Part shown: piece by piece, positions 56,588 to 64,000 of the stretch
Layout: each line of letters starts with the position of its first letter
Numbering within the stretch: position 1 is the stretch's first letter
NCBI GenBank assembly: GCA_019925095.2
Contig: CM034407.1
Span: 17,056,710 to 17,120,709 of the forward strand
Length of the DNA: 64,000 bases
Direction of reading: 5' to 3'
Source: Dendrolimus kikuchii
Taxonomy: Eukaryota > Arthropoda > Insecta > Lepidoptera > Lasiocampidae
Made by a program: the position numbers and the translations under genes
The notes under the pieces: generated by a model
What the model was told of the DNA's origin: nothing
What the model saw: only the letters and a program-made list of their open reading frames with translations
Database searches by the model: none

Positions 56588-56885
56588 ATTAATAGTTATT
56601 TATTTTTTATGTTTAACGCTTGGCAACTAGGCCTTTAAGCCAGGCACCGTTGTATTGTAGGCTACAATCGACGTCAGTCAACGGAGTTCTTGTGAAAACT
56701 CGAAAGGCCACATTTGGCTATATAGTTCACATGTCTCGCAAAAACGCATAATTACTACTCAAAAACTATCAATATCCTACAACTATTGTTCATTCTAGAG
56801 TAATTTTATACATTTTAGAAGATAAAACTGCACAGCACAACGTTTCCTTTCAGTTCTCGCCAAAAACTCTTTATTAATAGTTAAA
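56588..56885 (-). repeat. Dispersed repeat, partner at 1669-1990
   Basis: Reverse complement of the 1.7-2.0 kb repeat: ttggcaactaggcctttaag, atgtctcgcaaaaacgcata, tcgccaaaaactctttatta. Confidence 0.65.
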
Positions 56886-57020
56886 CTACGTTTTACCTAG
56901 GGATGTCACAAATAATCGGATTGGCCGAATACTACACTATATTCGGTCAAATACCGAATAGTTATAAAAGTTGCCGAATACCGAGAGAAGCCGAATATTC
57001 GTAGCATCTCTATTTATTTA

Positions 57021-57339
57021 TTTTTATTTTTTTTATTGCATGAGATCAGCAGACAGGCAAATGGCCCACTTGATGGAAAGCGGTTACCATTGCCTATGGA
57101 CATTTGCAACACCAAAGGTGCTACAAATGCGCTGCTGCTCTCTTAAGGGAAACTGGAACCTGGTCACTAATGCCGGAACACAACTCGAAGGTTATTATGG
57201 TGACATACTTTAGACCAGGGGTGGTAGCCATCCAGTCGGGCAAATGCCCTACCACCTGGCTGTGGGTTGTTAAGTCGCCTCTTACGACAGGCCGCCCGGC
57301 CGCAGGAAATTGTATTCTTTCTCCGTTCCTGCACGGATA
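57021..57339 (-). repeat. Family A copy 18 (first subfamily)
   Basis: Full-length minus-strand copy, close to the family consensus by eye. Confidence 0.86.
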
Positions 57340-57381
57340 CAATATATATATAATATAATTATAATACTAATCACCTCACCA

Positions 57382-57437
57382 GTAAACCTCGAATAACTAT
57401 TATGAATAAGAATTCATAATAGTTATTCGAGGTTTAC
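57382..57437. repeat. Perfect 26-bp inverted repeat, 4-nt loop
   Basis: gtaaacctcgaataactatt... is followed after aaga by its exact complement. The arms pair at all 26 positions and beyond with one mismatch. Confidence 0.95.
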
Positions 57438-57509
57438 CGGCTCGTTAAAATGAAGTAAGAAAAGTGCGTATCCTAAATCGTCTATTACTCGTGAAACTAT
57501 AGCAACCCT

Positions 57510-58166
57510 TTTTTTTTTTTTTGGCCAGGGGAAATCCGTTTGAGGACTAAGTCGCGACAGGCACAGAAGCCTGGGGGGATATTCGCGACCCGTGTGAGTG
57601 TGGGATTCGCCAGATCGGGGGTGGCACTAGCGTGCCCGGTCAGAACCGGTGCCACGCTATTGCCACTCCCCAGTTAGGGATACCCACTAAAACCCCTGGG
57701 TGTTCCGTCCTGCGCCTTATGCCAGGGCTACGTGAATGCGGGATTCCCAACTCCGCGTGCCCTGGCAGGCGTGGGCCCCCCTCACTGGGCCTCTTCCTAT
57801 GCCAGGGGACGTATCCCCCGGCTACTACTAGGTCTAATCCATGCGTGGGGCGGTTTGTAACGCGCCCCACGGGAAGAGAGATGAGCTCGCGCGGAACACT
57901 CGCGCTCTCATCTCGACGGCACGTGCGGGTGAGTGAGAACCCCTATACCCCTAGGGGCCCCACCCGCGCCGCCCGCTTACGGCGGCCGAAGGTCACTGTC
58001 TGACCTCCGGCGTCGGCGCGTCCTCCTTTGGCGGGAGCGGAGCAGGGAATTACGCTCACACTCCCGTTCCGCCTCCTCCTTCGCGAACATGACTTGCTCG
58101 CAGAAGGAGGAGACGGCGTCCCATCCGGTGGAGCTCCCGACCATGGTACGTACCACGGCCGGGAGC
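57510..58166 (-). mobile_element. R1-like LINE, 5'-truncated insertion
   Basis: 657 bp, GC-rich against AT-rich surroundings. On the minus strand it encodes a polyprotein C-terminus (TGWDAVSSFCEQVMFAKEEA then RQRRTRRRRRSDSDLRPP, stop at ~57977), a pattern recalled from lepidopteran R1-clade LINEs. A ~460-bp 3' UTR and a poly(A) tail (poly-T at 57510-57522) follow. A perfect 15-bp duplication aactatagcaaccct flanks it (57495-57509 and 58167-58181). R1-clade target duplications are often about this long. Clade is inference; the insertion boundaries are read directly. Confidence 0.88.
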
Positions 58167-58181
58167 AACTATAGCAACCCT

Positions 58182-58720
58182 AACATAACCAGAAATATAT
58201 CTTTTGATAGCCGACTATAATTGTACATTCCTGCCTTCTGTCCATCATAGATCAACGCCTGACATAGATGTGTCAAACTGACAGACATGTTTATTGCCTA
58301 ATGACTACAAAAAAATATAACACATCGATGACTCCTACGTATAATGGGTCAAGTAACAATTTTACGTATTTCTACTTTTTAATGGTCTTGGTCATCAGAA
58401 CACCTTATTTATCAATCTAGATCACAAAATTTTGAAAATCACCAATAGTTTCGATGATAATTTGGCGTATTGTGGTGCAAGTTGCGAGTTTTACGTTTTC
58501 TATATGACCTATGACTGACGTAACTACAGTATTCCTGTATACGTTAGGCGAATATGGTGAGGTAACAAGCAAGTACAAAGTACACGAGAGCACAGCGCAC
58601 AAAAATTTCCAAAACCGCGTGTAATCTCTTATTATTCGAAACGTCTTCATAATTTTAATATAATTTACTGAATTTAGAACCATAATAAAAAAATAAAAAT
58701 TATGTTTGTAGTTCACACGC
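58182..58720. other. Unassigned AT-rich sequence
   Basis: A 111-codon minus ORF (58417-58752) has no recognised domain. Confidence 0.35.
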
Positions 58721-58721
58721 A

Positions 58722-59070
58722 GTAGAAGTGAAACTTCAGAGAATATAGTCACAGATAATTCTTCTATAACTTTTATTAATATAAATATAATTCCTTTAGC
58801 CTATGTTATGTTGAATAATAACTTTAAATTTTTCCCTATTTTAGTCTAAAAAATTTATCAGATTTATTTCGGTCCAAATTGGACCTATATTTAATCGTCG
58901 GTGTTAATGACTTTCTAATCTGTGCTGCATTGTGTAAAACTCGTATTTCATTCTTTCCCAGGCTTAGTCCTATAGATTTATACGTTTATCTCTTTTTAGT
59001 GTCGCTTTTTCGTTTCATTGAGTTCCAAATCACAACGCTTCTAAAGAATTTCACTTCAAAATATCAGTTT
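58722..59070. mobile_element. Possible MITE
   Basis: Bounded by tagaagtgaaacttca and gaatttcacttcaaaat, imperfect inverted ends resembling the end of repeat R28 (gaagtgaaacttct at 21.3 kb). Interior unassigned. Confidence 0.4.
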
Positions 59071-59212
59071 TCAACCGTGCATACTAGTGTAAATTTACAG
59101 CTAGTTCAGTAAGATTATGTATGATTCCAATGGCGTATATTAGGTCAACTACAAGATATCAGAAACTTAATAGATTAGGTTTACTATTCTAATACCCAAT
59201 GAATCACATACA

Positions 59213-59523
59213 TTCCGTGCAGGAACGGAGAAAGAATACAATTTCCTGCGGCCTGGCGGCCTGTCGTAAGAGGCGACTAAACAACCCACAGCCAGGTGGT
59301 AGGGTATTGGCTCGACTGGATGGCGACCACCCCTGGTCTAGAGTATGCTGCCATAACAACCTTGTGTTGTGTTCCGGCATTAGTGACCAGGTTCCAGTCT
59401 CCTTTAAGAGAGCAGCAGCGCATTTGTAGCACCTTTGGTATTGCAAATGTCCATAGGCGATGGTAACCGCTTTCCATGAAGTGGGCCGTCTGCCTGTCTG
59501 CTGAACTCCTGCAATAAAAAAAA
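59213..59523 (+). repeat. Family A copy 19 (second subfamily)
   Basis: ttccgtgcaggaacggagaa to actcctgcaataaaaaaa; carries the ctaaac, agagtatg and gtgttgt variants. Confidence 0.86.
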
Positions 59524-60117
59524 TACACAGATAGTTAGTTATTAAAACACAAAAATTATAGTTCTAGTAATAAAAATAAATTAAAAAAGAACTGGTTATC
59601 TATGACACGCTCTCCTGTAAAATTAGATTTTTGCACTTGGCGCTCTGTTCATTGAAATCATCGACAATATTTGAACCGGGAATCCAGGAAAAGGCGTAAG
59701 AATTGCATTTTAAACAATATACGCGAAAGGACTCGAGTTTTATGTTAAAATCAAATAAACAAAGGTTTTTAGGCTTTTGTCAAAGTATAAAATACAATCC
59801 AAATCAAAATCAAAAATCATTTATTGAATAAAACATAATTCACAATTTTTGTAACTCAGTGGTCCCCAAATGTATCTCGGATACCTCCTTCCTAATTGGT
59901 ACAATTCTTATTGTGAAATGATTAATTACAGTTAAATTCATTTAAAAGAAAATATAAGTAATATGTATAATTACGTGCGTGCGTGCGTGTGTGTGTCTGT
60001 GTGTGTAAGTATGTGTGTGTATGCATGTTATGTGTGACTTGTGATATTGAGAATTGTATGTATAAAAAAGATAACAGTGTCAATGAAATAAATAAGATGA
60101 CTGAATGTATATAATTG
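59524..60117. other. Unassigned, with a GT-rich microsatellite
   Basis: 59965-60045 is a degenerate (GT)n/(GC GT)n tract. 59790-59830 (aatcaaaatcaaaaatcatt) looks like a LINE tail remnant. Confidence 0.5.
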
Positions 60118-60489
60118 TAATAAAACTACGTTCTAACGGTTTTAAGCGCGGTAATTTATTTGATTTTGGTTTTTATGACGTTTCGGCCACTTTTTAGTGG
60201 CCGTGATCACGGACGCCAAAAATGTCAAGTGTCAACGAGTATTGTTAACGTTTTATATAGTAAAATAGATTAGGCTCCCATAGAGTAAATAATAACCATA
60301 AACAAAATTAAAACTAAATAATTAAAATTAACAAGTTGGCGGTAGGCTAAATAAAACTTTAACAATACTCGTTGACACTTGACATCTTTGTCTTCCGTGA
60401 TCACGGCCACTTAAAAGTGACCGAAATGTCGGAAAAACCAAAATCAAATAAATTACCGCGCTTAAAACTATTAAAACGTACTTTTATTA
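60118..60489. mobile_element. Foldback FB1, uninterrupted copy
   Basis: Both arms are present: aaaactacgttctaacgg...ccgtgatcacgg on the left and the complement on the right up to aaacgtacttttatt, with a ~100-bp centre. It is the reference empty version for the interrupted copies at 15.6, 25.6 and 39.2 kb. Confidence 0.82.
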
Positions 60490-60632
60490 TGTATACAAGT
60501 CGCGAAAACTTAAGAAACTGTTATGTATATAATTGTGTTATAAATTTATTTTTTACAATTGTTCTGTCCCATCATAGTCAAGAATTAAAAGCCAATTATT
60601 TAATTTTAACTTACACTCTTGATATGTAAAAT

Positions 60633-60748
60633 CATACATACATACATAACTTCACGCCGGTTCCCTTGCGGGGTAGGCACGATCAACAGAGCGCTATTCA
60701 GGCTTATTCTTACACACTTCACTTGCTTCTTTGACATTCATAACTCTC
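60633..60748 (-). mobile_element. Family B copy O
   Basis: 116-bp minus-strand fragment with a 9-bp duplication atgtaaaat at 60624-60632 and 60749-60757. Confidence 0.87.
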
Positions 60749-60757
60749 ATGTAAAAT

Positions 60758-61448
60758 TATAAATTCGTAAAATTTGTTGTCGTATAAAAATATACCTAAG
60801 TAGCATACCTGGTGTTGTAAGTAAGCTGTATGCAAGACAATATTAGTGCAGACTATGTCTTTTCTCCTTTTTGTTAATAGTACGTTATGGGGTATTTTTA
60901 ACAATACAAAACAATATTTTAGTATTATACTCATAATCTCTTAACCCCTTAGCTCACTATTAGCACATAAAATATGTGTCCGCGATGAGAGTGCAGATCG
61001 CGTTTGTGCACGTGATCGTTAATTGTGTTGTTGTCTCACTCTGTTTATATAGGAGTTATATGATTTGTATGAAATGGGTATATTTTCTTGGTATATTACG
61101 AGATAGTGATAGTGTTAGTCTTGCGGCGTAAAGCAGACAGAAATTGCGTCTGGCACTGGCGTGGCGGGAAGGCATTTTGCCGTTGCATTCAAATTTTATA
61201 CCAGTCGTTAGAAATAAAGCGCAATTTTGAACGCACTGAATTGGAAGAATCCCCCGCGCGCAATGGCCGTCAGTATGCGTTTTGCGCTTGCTTTTACAGG
61301 ACGTCAGGGTTGCGTAAACGCGTGACGACGAATTCGCACTTTCGATATGTCATTTTCACGTCATACTATTGCTATGTGCGTGTCATGCCCACGCTACGCC
61401 AGTGCTAGACGCCATTTCTCTGTGCTTTGCGCCTAAGGCTACAAGTAT
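60758..61448. other. Unassigned sequence with a 106-codon ORF
   Basis: The ORF at 61088-61408 lies in a moderately GC-rich patch and has no recognisable domain. It could be an exon or MITE remnant; support is weak. Confidence 0.3.
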
Positions 61449-61449
61449 A

Positions 61450-61580
61450 ATACTGAGCCATCGAAGTCATTGGATAATCCCAGAAGGCTGGTTACGTTAC
61501 CTAGATAGAACGTCATACTGATCCGTTGTCCGTGTTAGAAACCAGCCCTCTGATCACCAGAAGGATCTATAAGGTGTTTA
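61450..61580 (-). pseudogene. Retroelement-type domain fragment
   Basis: The minus strand reads SGDQRAGF, a stop, then GQRISMTFYLGNVTSLLGL: the GDQRAG...GN..SLLG segment of the family at 10.0 and 30.2 kb. Confidence 0.6.
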
Positions 61581-61759
61581 CGAGCTCTTTACTTATTTAT
61601 TCTTTGCTAAAGTATAAAATCATTTTCTGTTATAAGATCCTGTTGCCGTATAACTTGCGTTTAACACTCACTTTATTGGTCTCAGTCCGATTTAAAAGTG
61701 TTTTCTCTTACAAGAAAAATATTGCACATTGTTGTTTCAATTGATTTTATTTTGTTCTT

Positions 61760-61805
61760 ATTTTTATTGCACTAGTTCAGCAGACAGGCAGACGGCCTAG
61801 ATGGA
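61760..61805 (-). repeat. Family A 3'-end fragment
   Basis: tttttattgcactagttcag then cagacaggcagacggcc; stops after ~45 bp. It lies 80 bp upstream of a full plus-strand copy. Confidence 0.72.
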
Positions 61806-61881
61806 AAGAAAATAAAGAAAAAATATTTGAAGAAATAGCGACGTACTTACATAGCTGACATATATCTTAAAAATAAAAACT

Positions 61882-62194
61882 TATCTGTGCAGGAACGGAG
61901 AAAGAATACAATTTCCTGCGGCCGGGCGGCCTGTCGTAAGAGGCGACAAAACAACCCACAGCCAGGTGGTAGGGCATTTGCCCGACTGGATGGCTACCAC
62001 CCCTGGTTTAAAGTATGTCACCATAACAACCTTGAGTTGTGTTCCGGCATTAGTGACCAGGTTCCAGTCTCCCTTAAGAGAGCAGCAGCGCATTTGTAGC
62101 ACCTTTGGTGTTACAAATGTCCATAGGCGATGGTAACCGCTTTCCATGAAGTGGGCCGTCTGCCTGTCTGCTGAACTCCTGCAATAAAAAAAAA
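61882..62194 (+). repeat. Family A copy 20
   Basis: tatctgtgcaggaacggaga to ctgcaataaaaaaaaa; the gcgacaaaac variant with ctgaactcc at the end. Confidence 0.86.
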
Positions 62195-62233
62195 GACATA
62201 TTTTGTGAATTCGTACGCCGCATTTTCAGCAAA

Positions 62234-62306
62234 CAAGGTTTGCACTCAGCTTATTGCTGTGCCAGCTTAATATCAGACACAACGCTGATTTTGAGTGCAA
62301 ACCTTC
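62234..62306. repeat. Hairpin sequence after an A tail, second case
   Basis: aaggtttgcactcagctta and gattttgagtgcaaacctt pair around a ttgctgtgcc...cacaacgc inner stem. Related to 15450-15510. Confidence 0.6.
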
Positions 62307-62372
62307 CTTTTGGCGTAATACTAAAAAAACGATCAAAATATTTTGTGAATTTAATTTAAAAACTATTTAATT

Positions 62373-62645
62373 CAACACACGCTGGATAAACCCAACCACT
62401 ACATCAGATTCGATAACCCACAAATCCTCGCGAAAGAGAATCGTTTCATACCTAGAATGATGCGTGAGGCTGTTGAAATCAAAAAACACCCAAATTTCAA
62501 TAGAGAAGATGGTTGGCAAGTACCACCTGTTTGGGATCCAATTATCAAAACTATTAAGACCCAAACTCAGCAAAAACCAGCTGCCAGACCTCAAGACACT
62601 GTGAGCTCTTTCTGCGTACAACGGAACACAAACCAACTTGACTGA
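62373..62645 (+). mobile_element. Penelope-like/GIY-YIG retroelement C-terminal fragment
   Basis: Reads QHTLDKPNHYIRFDNPQILA, then KENRFIPRMMREAVEIKKHP and NFNREDGWQVPPVWDPIIK to a TGA at 62643. The (I)RFD...ILA....F.PR..REA.EI.KH..NFNRE.G pattern is the C-terminal part linked to GIY-YIG endonucleases in Penelope-like and related insect retroelements (recollection). The endonuclease core and RT are absent. Confidence 0.62.
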
Positions 62646-62684
62646 TAATTACTTTTATTTTTCCTTCCACCTATTTTAATCCCT

Positions 62685-62710
62685 ATTAATATTATAAATG
62701 CGAAAGTAAC

Positions 62711-62783
<73 letters not shown>

Positions 62784-63085
62784 TCCGTTTTCACGTAAAA
62801 ACCACTGGACCGATTTGGCTGAAACTCAGTATATATATATTTTCGATGCCGAGAATGAACATAGGATACTTTTTATCCCGGAAAATGGGATCGTTTCCGG
62901 GATAAAAGTATATTTGTCTCTCTGTTTGTTATCCTTTTATGGAAAGACTATTGGACCGATTTGGCTGATACTCGGTACATATGTAATTTGAATACCGAGG
63001 GTGGTCAAAGGATACTTTTCATCCCGGATACTGGGATAGATTTTGGGATAGGTTTATGTAAAGTTTATCCCGGAAACTAGGATAG
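62685..63085 (+). mobile_element. Helitron-like element start
   Basis: ctattaatattataaatgcg, then a (TCTG)n microsatellite, ccactggaccgatttggctg and repeated atactttttatcccgg phrases. The layout is typical of lepidopteran non-autonomous Helitrons; the 3' end is not seen because the minisatellite follows. Confidence 0.7.
62711..62782 (+). repeat. (TCTG)n microsatellite
   Basis: About 18 units inside the Helitron-like 5' region. Confidence 0.97.
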
Positions 63086-63094
63086 GTTTTTTAT

Positions 63095-64000
63095 TTGTGG
63101 TTTGCCATTTTCGTCATTTTGTTTATTTTGGTCAATTTGGTCGTTTAGGTAGTTTTGGTAGTTTTGTTTGGCAGTTTTGGTAGTTGTGGTAGGTTTGCTA
63201 TTTTCGGTAGTTTATGTTGGTAGTTTCGGTTGTTTTGATAGTTGTGGTAGTTATGGTAGTTGTGGTAGTTTTGTTTTGTATATTTGGTAGTTTCGGTAGA
63301 TTTGGTAGTTTTGGTTTGTAGATTTAGTAGTTTCGGTAGTTGAGGTAGTTTTGGTAATAGTGGTAGTATTGGTAGTTGTGGTAGTTTTGGTTTGTAGATT
63401 TGGTAGTTATGGTAGTTTTGGTTGGTAGATTCGGTTATTTTGGTGGTTGTGGTAGTTTTGATAGTTGTGGTAGTTTTGGTAGTTGTGGTAGTTTTGATTG
63501 GTAGATTTGGTAATTGTGGTAGTTTTGATTGGTAGATTTGGTAATTGTGGTAGTTTAAGTAGTTGTGGTAGTTTTGGTTTGTAGATTTGGTAGTTTTGGT
63601 TGGTAGATTTGGTAGATTCGGTTATTTTGGTAGTTGTGGTAGTCTTGATTGTTGTGGTAGTTTTGGTAGTTGTGTTAGTTTTGGTAGCTGTAGTAGTTTT
63701 GGTAGTTTTGTTTTGTATATTTGGTAGTTTCGGTAGATTTGGTAGTTGTGGTAGTTTTGGTTTGTAGATTTAGTAGCTTCGGTAGTTGTGGTAGTTTTGG
63801 TTTGTAGAATTGTTAGTTATGGTAGTTTTGGTTGGTAGATTTGGTTATTTTGGTGGTTGTGGTAGTTTTGATAGTTGTGGTAGTTTTGGTAGTTGTGGTA
63901 CTTTTGGTAGTTTTGATTGGTAGATTTGGTAATTGCGGTAGTTTTGATTGGTAGATTTGGTAATTGTGGTAGTTTAGGTAGTTGTGGTAGTTTTGGTTTG
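63095..64000 (+). repeat. GGTAGTTTT-type minisatellite with ~410-bp higher-order period
   Basis: Degenerate 9-bp units (ggtagtttt/ggtagttgt) mixed with ggttggtagattt pieces; runs past the window end. Phrases from 63421 recur at 63831 (410 bp later). Stops occur in all plus frames, so it is not coding. Confidence 0.92.

Noticed and set aside
57382..57437. microRNA precursor
   Set aside because: Perfect pairing with a 4-nt loop and a 26-bp stem is not typical of an animal pre-miRNA; kept as a structural observation only.
946..62147. Recurring ORFs of 60-140 codons over the GC-rich blocks (e.g. 820-1200, 14828-15199, 31244-31567, 61881-62147)
   Set aside because: They recur on both strands wherever the family A repeat occurs and have no consistent start or stop; they reflect the repeat, not a gene.
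63095..64000. Repetitive array as a glycine-rich or silk-like coding region (GGT AGT TTT units)
   Set aside because: Stops (for example in tttgtagattt) recur in the Gly-Ser-Phe frame and the unit length is irregular.
3101..64000. CRISPR array
   Set aside because: No regular repeat-spacer structure; tandem repeats here are micro- or minisatellites, and the genome appears eukaryotic.

Overview
The window looks like AT-rich, repeat-saturated insect DNA, most probably from a moth or butterfly. The evidence is the repeat content: Helitron-like elements ending in CTAG, tRNA-derived SINEs of the lepidopteran type, RTE/R1/Jockey-like LINE tails, a mariner, a BEL/Pao LTR retrotransposon and GC-rich foldback MITEs. 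No convincing single-copy host gene, rRNA or functional tRNA was found. Nearly every short open frame is explained by a repeat, and the only long open frames (33.2-38.2 kb) belong to the BEL/Pao element. Species assignment is inference.

Layout. 0-6 kb: a decayed mariner transposase, SINE-like copies, several tailed LINE fragments and a solo LTR. 6-13 kb: LINE C-terminal fragments and an inverted pair of Tigger-like MITEs. 13-20 kb: nested insertions (LINE fragments broken by other LINE fragments, head-to-head SINE-like copies, a foldback MITE). 20-32 kb: scattered RTE-like LINE pieces, Helitron-like elements, tRNA-type SINEs and a repeat pair that supplies an empty site. 32.2-38.4 kb: the BEL/Pao element, with gag and pol still open but the protease and much of RNase H deleted, and its 3' LTR cut short by a SINE-like insertion. 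38-50 kb: more Helitron-like, LINE and SINE-like copies, plus a second solo LTR flanked by an unusual ~105-bp duplication. 50.5-52.3 kb: a large imperfect palindrome with an almost perfect GC-rich core. 53-64 kb: an R1-like LINE insertion with a 15-bp target duplication, foldback elements, a Penelope-like fragment, and a Helitron-like start running into a degenerate minisatellite that continues past the window end.

Two families dominate. Family A is a ~310-bp GC-rich SINE-like repeat (about 20 copies on both strands, A-rich 3' end, fairly constant 5' end, at least two sequence subfamilies). Family B is the 3' end of a non-LTR retrotransposon (15 copies, variable 5' truncation, (TATG)n tail). 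Most family B copies have target-site duplications that can be read directly, and they usually interrupt other repeats, so B is among the youngest layers. The window reads as a record of successive retrotransposition. I did not find a clear novel gene system; the best leads are structural (the large palindrome, the duplicated LTR flanks, the unclassified families and the repeat-on-repeat insertion order). Identity statements are by eye.
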